In this document: positions 54,240 through 63,286 of the stretch, piece after piece
How positions within the stretch are numbered: the stretch's first letter is position 1
How the letters are laid out: each line of letters opens with the position of its first letter
DNA from: Georgenia sp. SYP-B2076
Lineage (GTDB): Bacteria > Actinomycetota > Actinomycetes > Actinomycetales > Actinomycetaceae
Assembly: GCF_003991205.1 (NCBI RefSeq)
Contig: NZ_RXOZ01000011.1
Location: 615,683 to 679,682, forward strand
Direction: 5' to 3'
Length of the DNA: 64,000 nucleotides
Made by a program: the position numbers and the translations under genes
Notes under the pieces: model-generated
Told to the model about the DNA's origin: nothing
Database searches by the model: none
Seen by the model: the letters and a program-made list of their open reading frames with translations, nothing else

Positions 54240-55163
54240 ATGGACGAGGCCATGGACGCCTACTCATCCGTCGTGACCACGGTGGCCGCGGCCCTGCAGC
54301 CGTGCGTGCTCTCGGTGCTCGTGCGCAGCAGGCGGGGCACGGGCGCGGGCTCGGCGGTGGCGTTCACCGAGGACGGGTTCCTCGTGACCAGCGCGCACGT
54401 CGTCGAGGGGGTCAGCGGCGGCGGCGTGATCTCCGCCGAGGGCGAGGAGGCCCCGTTCGACGTCGTCGGCGCGGACCGGCTCTCCGACCTCGCCGTCCTG
54501 CGCACGCGCGCGGGTCTGACACCGCCGGCCACGCTGGGCGACGCGGACCGTCTGCGGGTGGGCCAGCTCGTCGTCGCCGTCGGGAACCCGCTCGGCCTGG
54601 CCGGCTCGGTCACGGCCGGCGTCGTCAGCGCCCTGGGCCGCTCGCTGCCCGTGCGCACCACGCGGGGCGCGCACTCCATCGACGACGTCATCCAGACCGA
54701 CGCGGCGCTCAACCCGGGCAACAGCGGGGGCGCGCTCGCGGACGCCGCGGCGAGCGTGGTGGGCATCAGCACGGCGGTGGCCGGCATCGGGCTCGGGCTG
54801 GCGGTCCCGGTCAACGCCACCACCCGGCGCATCCTCTCCGAGCTCATCGCGACCGGCGGGGTGCGCCGCGCCTGGCTCGGCATCGGCGGCGTCACCGTGG
54901 CGCTCCCCCCGCCCCTGGCGGAGCGGCTCGGGCGGAGGACCGGTCTGCTCGCCTCCGAGGTGGTCCCCGGGAGCCCGGCGGCCTACGCGGGCCTGTACAT
55001 CGGCGACATCGTCATCGCCTCGGGCGACGTCCCCGTGCGGACCCCTCAGGACCTGCAGCGCCTCATGCTCGGCACCGCCGTCGGGAGCCGCTTCCCGGTC
55101 ACGGTGTTCCGGCGGGGCGCGCTGGTCGACGTGGTCGTGACGCTCGCAGAGCTCGTCGTCTGA
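54240..55163 (+). CDS. HtrA/DegP-like serine protease with PDZ domain
   Basis: A 307-residue trypsin-like protease. Triad: His53 (VTSAHVV), Asp83 (LSDLAVLR), Ser162 (NPGNSGGAL). A PDZ domain covers about 215-305 (LLASEVVPGSPAAYAGLYIGDIVIASGDVPV). Unlike most actinobacterial HtrA proteins it has no signal peptide or membrane anchor in the predicted frame, so it may be cytosolic; the ribosome site GAGGAGG before ATG 54240 supports this start. Confidence 0.88.
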   Translation: MDEAMDAYSSVVTTVAAALQPCVLSVLVRSRRGTGAGSAVAFTEDGFLVTSAHVVEGVSGGGVISAEGEEAPFDVVGADRLSDLAVLRTRAGLTPPATLGDADRLRVGQLVVAVGNPLGLAGSVTAGVVSALGRSLPVRTTRGAHSIDDVIQTDAALNPGNSGGALADAAASVVGISTAVAGIGLGLAVPVNATTRRILSELIATGGVRRAWLGIGGVTVALPPPLAERLGRRTGLLASEVVPGSPAAYAGLYIGDIVIASGDVPVRTPQDLQRLMLGTAVGSRFPVTVFRRGALVDVVVTLAELVV

Positions 55164-55196
55164 TCAGCGGCGCCGCGGACCACTAGCCTTCGCCTC

Positions 55197-55499
55197 ATGA
55201 GGCCCCCCTCGTCCCCGCCGCCCGCGGGCGGACCGTCCCGCCGGCGGGGGCTTGACGTGCTCGCGGCCCTCGGCCTCCTGCTCCTGGTGGTCGTCCTGCC
55301 GGTCTACGTGGTCTCCGGGCTCCTCGCGCCGACGTGGGCGGTGGTCGTGCTCCTGCTGGTCTGGCTCGGGCTCCTCGCGCTCGGCGTCCGCTGGTTCCGG
55401 GCCCACCCCGGGCGGGTCCTGGCGCTCCCGGTGGCCGCGGCCGCGGTCTGGCTCGCCGCCATGTACCTCGGCGACGTGCTCCTCGGCTGGACCGCCTGA
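55197..55499 (+). CDS. Small three-helix membrane protein
   Basis: A 100-residue hypothetical protein with a Pro-rich 18-residue lead and three hydrophobic helices (VLAALGLLLLVVVLPVYVVSG, WAVVVLLLVWLGLLALGV, VLALPVAAAAVWLAAMYLG). No family recognised. TAGCCT lies 7 nt upstream of the ATG, giving a leaderless start, which supports the short frame being real. Confidence 0.65.
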   Translation: MRPPSSPPPAGGPSRRRGLDVLAALGLLLLVVVLPVYVVSGLLAPTWAVVVLLLVWLGLLALGVRWFRAHPGRVLALPVAAAAVWLAAMYLGDVLLGWTA

Positions 55500-55552
55500 G
55501 CCCGAGCGCCGTGAGGAAGCGGGCCAGCCCCGCCGTAGCCCCGCCGTCGTCG

Positions 55553-55933
55553 CTAGTGCCCGCGCAGCCGGACGATCTCGCGCCGTTCCCGCTTCGTCGG
55601 CCGCCCGGCGCCGCGGGGCCGCTCGGGCACCGCGGCGCGCGCCTCGACCGGGACCGGTGGCGGGCTGTGGTCGACGAGCGCCTCGGCGGCGACCGTGGCC
55701 CCGACGCGCTTGAGCAGGATGCGCGTCACGACGACGATGCGCTCGCGCTCGCCGCCACGCACGACCACCTCGTCGCCCACCTTGACCGCCGTCGCCGGCT
55801 TGGCACGCTCCCCGTTGACGCGCACGTGGCCCGCCCGGCAGGCGGACGTGGCCTGGGACCGGCTCTTGAACAGGCGCACGGCCCACAGCCAGCTGTCCAC
55901 GCGTGCCGACGCCGGCGCCTCAGTCCCTGCCAC
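55553..55933 (-). CDS. S4-domain RNA-binding protein (HslR/Hsp15-like)
   Basis: A 126-residue protein with an N-terminal S4 domain (RVDSWLWAVRLFKSRSQATSACRAGHVRVNG) and a basic C-terminus (RPTKRERREIVRLRGH), as in heat-shock protein 15, which binds free 50S subunits carrying nascent chains. GTG 55933 has TAGGGT 6 nt upstream. Confidence 0.9.
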   Translation of the reverse strand: MAGTEAPASARVDSWLWAVRLFKSRSQATSACRAGHVRVNGERAKPATAVKVGDEVVVRGGERERIVVVTRILLKRVGATVAAEALVDHSPPPVPVEARAAVPERPRGAGRPTKRERREIVRLRGH

Positions 55934-56037
55934 GCCCCGACCCTATGTCGCCGGGCGACCAACGAGGCCGGTCACCCACGACCGGCGAGGCCGGAAACCC
56001 CCACGGGCGTCGCAGCACCACCCGGCCCCCGAACGTA

Positions 56038-56070
56038 TGCGGGGGCTGTGCGGGGGCTGTGCGGGGGTTG
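56038..56070. repeat. 11-base tandem repeat (TGCGGGGGCTG) x3
   Basis: Three copies (56038, 56049, 56060; the last with one change) lie in the 254-base gap before the GntP gene and are followed at once by the palindromic GCGCGTGC/GCACGCGC (56072-56088). Confidence 0.85.
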
Positions 56071-56187
56071 CGCGCGTGCGGCACGCGCCTAACGTTGGAC
56101 CCGTCCGGCACGGTCGGCGCGCCGCAGACAGCCCAGACGCCTGCGAGCGGTCACCCCGTGCGACCCCCTTGCGGGAGGTAGTCGACC

Positions 56188-57621
56188 ATGTCTCCTACCG
56201 CCGCCCTCGTGCAGGGCGCCCTGGCCGCCGCGGCCGCCGCCACCGCCAGCAGCGGCCGCCTCATCATCGCGACGGTCCTGGCGATCGCCGCGGTGGTCCT
56301 CCTCATCACGTGGCTCAAGATCAACCCGTTCCTCTCGCTGATGATCGGCTCGGCGGTCCTCGCGATTGTCTCGGGCTTCAACATCGGCGACGCCGTCACG
56401 AGCTTCAGCAAGGGCGTCGGCGACACGTTCGGCAGCGTCGGCATCCTCGTCGCGCTCGGCGCGATCGTCGGGAAGCTGTTGATCGACTCCGGCGGCGCCG
56501 GGCGGGTGGTCGACACCATCGTCGCGCGCGTGTCCGGCGGGGCGCTGCCCTGGGCCATGGCGGGCGCCGCCGCGCTGGTCGGGCTACCGATGTTCTTCGA
56601 GATCGGCCTCGTGCTGCTCATCCCCATCGTGCTCATGGTGGCGCGCCGCGCCAGGGTGCCCATCCTGCTCGTCGGCATCCCGGCCCTGGCCGGCCTGTCC
56701 GTGCTCCACGGCATGGTGCCGCCCCACCCCGGGCCGCTGGTCGCGATCGCCGCCCTCAAGGCGGACCTCGGCCTGACCCTGGCCTTCGGCCTCATCATCG
56801 CGATCCCGACCGTCATCATCGCCGGGCCCATCTTCGGCAGGATCATCGCCCCTTACGGCCCGCAGGAGCTCCCCGCCGACAGCCCCATGTACGCCGAGAT
56901 GGAGGCCATGGCGGGGCGCCGCGAGGCCGCCAGCACCGGTCAGCGGCCGGTGCGCACACCGGGGTTCTGGGTGACCATCGGCACGGTGCTCCTCCCCGTG
57001 GTCCTCATGCTCGCCCGCGCCGTCGCGGAGATCGTCTCGACCAAGGGCAACAGCGTCCACGACATCCTCTTCATCCTGGGCACCCCGGTGGTCGCGCTGC
57101 TCATCGGCACGCTCGTCGCGACGGTGACCATGGGCTACGCCATCGGCGCCGGCCGCGCCAGCGTCGCCGACACCATGACCAGCGCCCTTCCGCCCATGGC
57201 CGGCACCCTGCTCATCATCGCCGCGGGCGGCGGGTTCAAGCAGACGCTGGTGGACTCCGGCGTCGGCGACCTCATCGCAAAATGGGCCACCGGCGCCCAC
57301 CTCAGCGTGCTGATCCTCGGGTGGGCGGTCGCCGTGCTCATCCGGCTGGCCACCGGCTCGGCAACCGTGTCGACCATCACCTCGGCGGGCATCGTGGCCC
57401 CGCTCGCGGCCGACCTCACACCAACGCACCTCGCGCTGCTCGTCATCGCCGTCGGGTCCGGGTCGCTCTTCTTCTCACACGTCAACGACGTGGGTTTCTG
57501 GCTGGTCAAGCAGTACTTCGGGATGACGGTGAAGCAGACCATCCTCAGCTGGTCGGTGATGGAGACCATCATCTCGGTGTGCGGGCTGATCTTCGCGCTG
57601 CTACTCAGTCTCGTGGTGTGA
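56188..57621 (+). CDS. GntP-family gluconate/organic-acid permease
   Basis: A 477-residue polytopic permease (about 12-14 helices) of the gluconate:H+ symporter family. Family marks include INPFLSLMIGSAVLAIVSG, GAIVGKLLIDSGGAGRVVDTI, LVGLPMFFEIGLVLLIPI, MVPPHPGPLVAIAAL and SHVNDVGFWLVKQYFGM. It imports gluconate or a related sugar acid; no kinase or regulator gene adjoins to refine this. A GGGAGG-like site precedes ATG 56188. Confidence 0.92.
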   Translation: MSPTAALVQGALAAAAAATASSGRLIIATVLAIAAVVLLITWLKINPFLSLMIGSAVLAIVSGFNIGDAVTSFSKGVGDTFGSVGILVALGAIVGKLLIDSGGAGRVVDTIVARVSGGALPWAMAGAAALVGLPMFFEIGLVLLIPIVLMVARRARVPILLVGIPALAGLSVLHGMVPPHPGPLVAIAALKADLGLTLAFGLIIAIPTVIIAGPIFGRIIAPYGPQELPADSPMYAEMEAMAGRREAASTGQRPVRTPGFWVTIGTVLLPVVLMLARAVAEIVSTKGNSVHDILFILGTPVVALLIGTLVATVTMGYAIGAGRASVADTMTSALPPMAGTLLIIAAGGGFKQTLVDSGVGDLIAKWATGAHLSVLILGWAVAVLIRLATGSATVSTITSAGIVAPLAADLTPTHLALLVIAVGSGSLFFSHVNDVGFWLVKQYFGMTVKQTILSWSVMETIISVCGLIFALLLSLVV

Positions 57622-57656
57622 CCCGCCGGCGGGTGCGAGCCGCCGGCGGGTGCGGC
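57622..57656. terminator. Palindromic repeat pair between convergent genes
   Basis: CCGCCGGCGGGTGCG occurs twice (57623 and 57640), each containing the self-complementary CCGCCGGCGG, directly after the GntP stop and before the convergent DUF72 stop. It may act as a bidirectional terminator. Confidence 0.45.
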
Positions 57657-57698
57657 CCGCCCGCGGCTCCCCTGCCGTCCCTCCCACCCGCGGGCGCG

Positions 57699-58427
57699 CT
57701 ACTGCCCCAGGAGCTCGCGCAGGCGCCCGGCGTTACGGACTGCGTTCCCGCCGCCGTCGTTGTTGAAGTACGCGAACACCTCCCGGCCGCCGGCCTCCCA
57801 CTCGCGGATCCTGTCTGCCCACCACCGCAGGTCGTCCTCGGAGTAGCTCCCCGCATAGAGGTGCTCCGGGGCCGGCCCGTGCAGGCGGACGTAGGCGAAC
57901 GGTGCCGTCACGCGCAGCACGCACGGCAGACCCGCCCCGCTCATGACGCAGTACGCCGCCTGGTGGCGCTCCAGGATCGAGAACACCTCCTCGGTGTGCC
58001 AGCTCGGGTGGCGGAGCTCGACCGCGACGCGCATCCACGCCGGCAGCTGCCCGAGGAAGTAGTCCAGCCGGGCGTCGTCCCGGGCGTGCTGGGGCGCGAG
58101 CTGCACGAGCAGCACACCGCGCCGGTCGCCCAGCTCGTGCCAGCACCCGGTGATCCGCTGGACCCAGCGCTCCGGGGCGTAGAGCTTCTTGGCGTGGGTC
58201 AGGCCCCGCGGCGCCTTGACGGAGAGCAGGGAGCCCGCCGGGATCCGCCGTCGCCAGCTCGCGAACGCCGCGTCGCGCGGCCACCGGTAGAAGCTCGCGT
58301 TGAGCTCGACGGTGCGGAAGGCGCTGAGGTAGCGGCCCAGGCGCTCGCGCGGCGGCAGCCCCTCCGGGTAGAGCACCCCGGTCCAGTGGTCGTAGCTCCA
58401 GCCTGACGTGCCCACATGCGCTGTCAC
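57699..58427 (-). CDS. DUF72 family protein
   Basis: A 242-residue TIM-barrel protein of the DUF72/YecE family: VGTSGWSYDHWTGVLYPEGLP, NASFYRWPRDAAFASW, FSVKAPRGLTH-like SVKAPRGLTHAKKL, RVAVELRHPSW and YVRLHGPAPEHLY. Function unknown. GTG 58427 follows GGGAGGG. Confidence 0.92.
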   Translation of the reverse strand: MTAHVGTSGWSYDHWTGVLYPEGLPPRERLGRYLSAFRTVELNASFYRWPRDAAFASWRRRIPAGSLLSVKAPRGLTHAKKLYAPERWVQRITGCWHELGDRRGVLLVQLAPQHARDDARLDYFLGQLPAWMRVAVELRHPSWHTEEVFSILERHQAAYCVMSGAGLPCVLRVTAPFAYVRLHGPAPEHLYAGSYSEDDLRWWADRIREWEAGGREVFAYFNNDGGGNAVRNAGRLRELLGQ

Positions 58428-58481
58428 AATTCCCTCCCGCGGCCGAGGGTATCTCCGCCGCGGGCGACCGCATCCCGACGG

Positions 58482-58988
58482 CTAACCGTGGTCCTGATCG
58501 CCCGGTGCAGTCGTGGTCTGCGCGATCCGGGCCGCCCAGGCCGCGCGGGCGCCGGAGTCGCCGACCCGGTAGACCTGCACCCCGGACGCCACCGCAGCGA
58601 CCACAGCCAGTGCCGCCACCACGGCGCCCACCGCTCGCGGTGCGCCGCGCGGACGATCCGCCGCCGGCGCCCCTTGTCGACGCCGGCCCACGAGGACCAG
58701 GACCCAGAGCAGGACGGCCAGGGCGACGCCGAACCAGACCAGCTGCGCCCCGAGCGCGCCGTGCGCGCCGGGTTCGCCCACTCGTTCCTGCAGCGCCTCC
58801 CCGGACTCCTTGGCCACCGGCAGGAGGAGCGCCGCGACGGTCGCGGTCACCGCCACGACGGGGGCGTAGCCGCGCCAGCGGGGCACGGCCACCACCGCGA
58901 TGGTGCCCACGACGGCGAGCGGCAGGAGCACGACCACGGCGTGCACGACGAGCGGATGAACCGGCAGACCATTGATGACGTCGAACAT
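58482..58988 (-). CDS. DUF2231 family membrane protein
   Basis: A 168-residue protein with four membrane helices beginning MFDVINGLPVHPLVVHAVVVLLPLAVVG; the paired histidines in LPVHPLVVH are typical of DUF2231, which may bind a metal or haem. ATG 58988 has GGGGAG upstream. Function unknown. Confidence 0.85.
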   Translation of the reverse strand: MFDVINGLPVHPLVVHAVVVLLPLAVVGTIAVVAVPRWRGYAPVVAVTATVAALLLPVAKESGEALQERVGEPGAHGALGAQLVWFGVALAVLLWVLVLVGRRRQGAPAADRPRGAPRAVGAVVAALAVVAAVASGVQVYRVGDSGARAAWAARIAQTTTAPGDQDHG

Positions 58989-59109
58989 CTCGGCTCCCCT
59001 GGAAGACGCGGACGTGTGGGCGGACGTGGTCACATGCTGGAGCGGCTCGGTGAAGAATGTCTGGGCGTTGCCGGGAAAACTTCTGAGGAGCGAGCAAGGA
59101 GGCTCGAGC

Positions 59110-59773
59110 ATGTCATCCCCGTCCGTGCAGGTTCCGGCCGCGAGCGTCGTCGTCGGTGTCGACGGGTCCCGGCGCGGCGAGCACGCAGCCGAGTTTGCGG
59201 CCGCTGAGGCCGCCAGGCGCGGGACGAACCTCCGTCTCGTCAACGTCGTCCCGTACTTCACGTCCCTCGCCGCGCCCGACATGTACTCGCCCGACCTCCC
59301 GCGGGCCCTGGACCGCACGGTGTCCGAGCGGGCCGTCGTTGCAGGTGCGCACGCGCCATTCCGAGCTCGACGTCACCTCGGACGTGCGGGCGGGCCGCGT
59401 CGCCTCGGAGCTGATCAAGGCGTCCCTGGACGCCGCCCTCATGGTGGTGGGCGCACGCGGTCACGGGACGCTCGCCGGCAAGCTCCTTGGGTCGGTCTCG
59501 CAGCAGGTGGTGGCGCACGCCCACGGCCCGGTGGTCGTGGTCCGGGGATCGGCGCCGATCGATGCCGGCCCGGTCGTGGTGGGCGTCGACGTCGACCTGC
59601 GCACGGTCCGCGAGCACCCCGTCGAGGCACTGCGACGCGAGTCCCAGGAAACTAGCCTGCTCGTGGTCGGCAGCCGAGGGATGGGCGGATTCACCGGGCT
59701 CCGGCTGGGCTCGGTCAGCCACGGCGTGCTCAGCCGCGTCCGCTGCGCGGTGGCCGTCGTCCGGGGCACGTGA
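59110..59773 (+). pseudogene. Frameshifted and internally deleted universal stress protein gene
   Basis: From ATG 59110 (AAGGAGG upstream) the frame reads a Usp domain (VVVGVDGSRRGEHAAEFAAAEAARRG) to about 59340; homology then continues one frame over (HSELDVTSDVRAGRVASELI, VVGARGHGTLAGKLLGSVSQQ). The second domain begins VVVGVDVD but jumps to HPVEALRRESQETSLLVVGS, losing some 85 residues compared with the intact paralogue at 36797-37672. Two independent lesions argue against a functional gene or a simple sequencing error. Confidence 0.82.
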
Positions 59774-59817
59774 AGGAGCCGGCCCTGCGCCTAACGTGAA
59801 CGAGCCCGGCCCTGCGC

Positions 59818-62415
59818 CTATGGGGTTCGGGCGCGCCCGGTGCCGCGCACCGGCGTCGCGGTCAGCGGGTCGTCCGGCCAGGCGTGCTTGGGGTAGCGGC
59901 CCCTCAGCTCGGCGCGCACCTGCGGATACCCGGTGCGCCAGAACGACTCGAGATCGGCGGTGACCGCCGCCGGGCGCCGGGCGGGCGAGAGCAGGTGGAG
60001 CAGGAGCGGCACGCGGCCCCCGGCGATGCGGGGGGCCGAACGCCATCCGAAGGCCTCCTGGATGCGGACCGCCAGCACGGGCTGCTCGCCGTCGTAGTCG
60101 ACGCGGACGCTCGCGCCGCTCGGGACGTCGACGCGTTCCGGTGCCAGCTCGTCGAGCCGTGCGGCCTGGGGCCACGGTAGGAGCCGGCGGAGCGCGGCGC
60201 GGACGTCGATGCGCCGCAGGTCCTGGGCCCCGCGAATGCGCGCGAGGTCGGGCCCGAGCCAGGTTTCGACGTCGGCCAGGAGTGCGTCGTCGGACACGTC
60301 GGGCCACGGCGGCCCGAGCGCCGCACGGAGGAAGGCCAGGCGTGCGCGCAGCCCGGTCGCGGCGGCCGACCAGGGCAGCAGTGCGAGCCCCTCCCGGGCC
60401 AGGCCGTCCCTCACCGCCGCTGCGACCAGGTCCGGCGGCGGGTCCGGGATCGTCGTGGACGACAGCTCGATCGCGCCGAGCGAGGTGGCGCGCCGGGCGA
60501 CAACCCGGCCGTCAGTCCACGAGACGGCCTTCCGCTCGGCCAGCAGCGTCGGGGCGGCCTCGACCGCGAGGTCTTCGTCGATCGGCGCCGCGGAGCGGAT
60601 GGTCGCGTCCCGGCGGCCCGCGCCGCGGTCGGCGTCCGCGACGGCCAGCCAGGGCAGGCCGGCCAGCGGAGACCCGGCGGGCAGGGTGGCGCCGGTGCCC
60701 GAGGTCATCAGGTAGGCGCTGCCCCCCGGACGCCGTCGGGCGATACGGTCCGGGTGAGCCAGCGCGACGACGAGACCCACCGCGAGGTCGTCGGTGAGGC
60801 GCTCCCCGGTCGCTGGCGTGTCGCCGCCGGTGCGCGGTCGTGCCGTGTCAGCGGCAGTGCCCGCGCCGGAGAGGCCGGAAAGTCCGCGTCCCGAGTGCCG
60901 GCTACCGGCGGGCAGCGCCCGCTCCAGCCGCCTCGCCTGCGCGAGCCACGTTCCGGCGTCGGGCCCTCCCCGGCGCAGCGCGCGCAGCGCCGCCACCAGG
61001 TCACCGCCGGGCGCGCGCACGTCCTCCGCCATCATGGCCACGACCTCTGCGGCCCGGCGAGCCCCGAGGACGTCTGCGGCGTCCAGGAGGGCGCGGGCCA
61101 GTCGCGGGTCCGTCCCGATGCCGGCGATGACGCGGCCGCGCTCGCTCACCGCGCCGTCCGGACCGATCGCACCGATCGCGAGGAGCACGGCCCGGGCCGC
61201 GGCCATGGCGGCGGTGGGCGGGGCGTCCATCAGGGCAAGGTCGGCGCCGTCGGGGCTGCCCCAGCAGGCGAGCTCGAGGGCGAACGCGGTGAGGTCGGCG
61301 GTGGCGATCTCGGGCTCGGGGTGGGCGGGCAGGCGCGCATGGTCGGCGGCGGACCAGCAGCGGTAGACCGCGCCCGGGCCCTCGCGGCCCGCCCTGCCGG
61401 CGCGCTGGCGGGCGGACGCACGGCTCACGCTGACCGTGACGAGGCCGCCCAGGCCGCGGCGGTGGTCGGTGCGGGGCTCACGGGAGAAGCCGGCATCGAC
61501 GACGATGCGGACCCCCGGAACGGTGAGGGACGACTCGGCCACGGCGGTGGCGACCACCACCCGGCGGCGCGGCCCGGCGGTCAGCGCCAGGTCCTGCTCA
61601 CGGTGGGACAGGCGCCCGTGCAGCGGCCGCACGTCCGCGTCGATGCCCGCGAGGCGCCGCGCCGTCCCGTTCACCTCTGCGGCGCCGGGCACGAACACGA
61701 GGACGTCGCCTTCGTGCTCGGCCAGTGCGCGCCGGGTGGTACCCGCCACGTGGTCGAGAAAGGCGGGCGTGACGCCGCGGGCATCGGTGCGGCTCACGCG
61801 CGGCGGGGGCGGGCACCACACCTCCGCCACCGGGTGCAGGGAGCCCTCGACGGCCACCACCTGTGCCGGGTCGGCACCGCCCAGCAGGACGGCGGTGCGC
61901 TGCGCCTCGACGGTGGCGGACATCGCCACGACCGGCAGATCGTCGCGGAGGTTGGCCCGGACGTCGACCAGGAGCGCCAGCGTGAGGTCGGAGTCGAGAT
62001 GGCGCTCGTGGACCTCGTCGAGCACGACGGCGCCGACGCCAGGAAGGTCGGGGTCGCGCTGCAGGCGCCGCAGCAGGACGCCGGTGGTGACCATCTCGAC
62101 ACGGGTTGCCTGGCTGGTGCGCCGCTCCCCGCGCACCGCGTAGCCCACGCTCCGGCCGACCGGCTCACCGAGCAGCTGCGCGAGCCGGCGCGCGGCTGCC
62201 CGCGCGGCGATCCGGCGCGGCTGGGTGACGATGACGACCCCGTCGACGGCCGCCGCCAGAACCGGCGGGACCAAGGTGGTCTTGCCCGTTCCTGGTGGCG
62301 CCTGCAGCACTGCGACGCCGCGACGGCGGACCGCGACGGTGAGCGCGCCCAGCCCGCCCAGCACCGGCAGGTCGGGCGGGTCGGCGAGCAGCCTGGAGAT
62401 CGGATCGTCGGCCAC
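59818..62415 (-). CDS. hrpB: ATP-dependent RNA helicase HrpB
   Basis: An 865-residue DEAH-type helicase. Walker A is APPGTGKTTLVPP near residue 42, the DExH box is DEVHERHLDSD near 137, SAT is MSATVEAQRTAV and motif VI RASARQRAGRAGREGPG. The C-terminal HrpB domain is present (GRVPLLLHLLSPARRPAAVTADLESFW). Length matches HrpB (about 820-870). Role in RNA metabolism is general. Its TAG lies in a short gap with a direct repeat after the usp pseudogene. Confidence 0.93.
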   Translation of the reverse strand: MADDPISRLLADPPDLPVLGGLGALTVAVRRRGVAVLQAPPGTGKTTLVPPVLAAAVDGVVIVTQPRRIAARAAARRLAQLLGEPVGRSVGYAVRGERRTSQATRVEMVTTGVLLRRLQRDPDLPGVGAVVLDEVHERHLDSDLTLALLVDVRANLRDDLPVVAMSATVEAQRTAVLLGGADPAQVVAVEGSLHPVAEVWCPPPPRVSRTDARGVTPAFLDHVAGTTRRALAEHEGDVLVFVPGAAEVNGTARRLAGIDADVRPLHGRLSHREQDLALTAGPRRRVVVATAVAESSLTVPGVRIVVDAGFSREPRTDHRRGLGGLVTVSVSRASARQRAGRAGREGPGAVYRCWSAADHARLPAHPEPEIATADLTAFALELACWGSPDGADLALMDAPPTAAMAAARAVLLAIGAIGPDGAVSERGRVIAGIGTDPRLARALLDAADVLGARRAAEVVAMMAEDVRAPGGDLVAALRALRRGGPDAGTWLAQARRLERALPAGSRHSGRGLSGLSGAGTAADTARPRTGGDTPATGERLTDDLAVGLVVALAHPDRIARRRPGGSAYLMTSGTGATLPAGSPLAGLPWLAVADADRGAGRRDATIRSAAPIDEDLAVEAAPTLLAERKAVSWTDGRVVARRATSLGAIELSSTTIPDPPPDLVAAAVRDGLAREGLALLPWSAAATGLRARLAFLRAALGPPWPDVSDDALLADVETWLGPDLARIRGAQDLRRIDVRAALRRLLPWPQAARLDELAPERVDVPSGASVRVDYDGEQPVLAVRIQEAFGWRSAPRIAGGRVPLLLHLLSPARRPAAVTADLESFWRTGYPQVRAELRGRYPKHAWPDDPLTATPVRGTGRARTP

Positions 62416-62659
62416 GCCTGCAGTCTGCCCCCGACCGCCGACAGATCCCCGCTGGGCATCGCTCCCCGAGACGGCCGCGGCACGCCGATCTGCGTGAGCG
62501 GTGGCGGCGGGGCGTTAGTGGGTGGCTCTCGCTGCTCGTGCGAGGTGGGGCGGTGCGCTGCCTCGAGCGGCGACGTCGGCCGGACGCTCCCGGCGGCGCA
62601 AAGACGCTCTGTCGCCATTCGGCCGCGCCGTGCCGCGGCCCAAGACGTAGCGTGGCCCC

Positions 62660-62938
62660 ATGGGTCCGGCAACGCGCATGACAGACACGTTGATCCGTTA
62701 CTACCAGCGGCGGATCTCTCCGAGGAAGGGCTGGAACTGCGCGCACCTGGTCGCCTACGGCGGACAGTCCTGCTCGGCCGCCGTGCGTGACATCGTCGGA
62801 CGCCGTGGCGTCATCCGTGGCGCCCTGCCGTCGGCGGCCCGATTCGTCGCCTGCTACCGGGCCGCGACTCTCCTCATGGCCACGGACGTGCGTGGGGTGT
62901 GCTGCTGCGGCGGCATTCCGATCCCCTTCCGCTTCTAA
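62660..62938 (+). CDS. YidD-like protein (divergent)
   Basis: A 92-residue protein whose TLIRYYQRRISPRKGWNCAHL and GGQSCSAAV resemble the ISPxxxxxCRxxPSCSxYA region of YidD, the small membrane-insertion efficiency factor, but with altered spacing (GWNCAHLVAYGGQSCS). It ends with the cysteine-rich VCCCGGIPIPFRF. The usual rnpA-yidC neighbours are absent, so this is probably a secondary paralogue. TAGCGT lies 6 nt before ATG 62660; an internal ATG at 62678 is possible. Confidence 0.7.
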   Translation: MGPATRMTDTLIRYYQRRISPRKGWNCAHLVAYGGQSCSAAVRDIVGRRGVIRGALPSAARFVACYRAATLLMATDVRGVCCCGGIPIPFRF

Positions 62939-63286
62939 TTCTCCCCGCTCGCGGCGAGCTCGCCCGCGGGGCTCGTCATCCGATCTTCTTCGCTGTTATT
63001 GGTCTGATCTCTGCAGGACCAAGAACGGTGGCGTGTGCTGGCGCAGCGCGCACGTCGCGGGGACGGGACCAGGTCTTGCCGCGCGGTTAAACAGATGGGC
63101 CTCTGCCGCCCTGGCGCCGAGCGAGCAAGGAGGCGCCGATCGTGGTGCGCGGTCTCGGGAAGAGGGACCGCTTGCGGACTCCCGTGTGGAGTTCGAGCCG
63201 CCGGTGGCGGTCCGCGTGGGCTCCGTTGTGCACATACCCGCGACCGCTTGTGGTCTTTGTCACAGGCAGGGAGTAGGCTCGTACAC
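62939..63286. other. 348-base region without a convincing gene
   Basis: Lower GC than its surroundings and no frame with family similarity. Its right end holds TAGGCT (63274-63279), the likely -10 element of the following gene, 7 nt before that ATG. Nothing else recognised. Confidence 0.5.

Noticed and set aside
58972..59109. Upstream in-frame extension of the usp pseudogene
   Set aside because: It overlaps the divergent DUF2231 gene start, and ATG 59110 has a strong AAGGAGG site.
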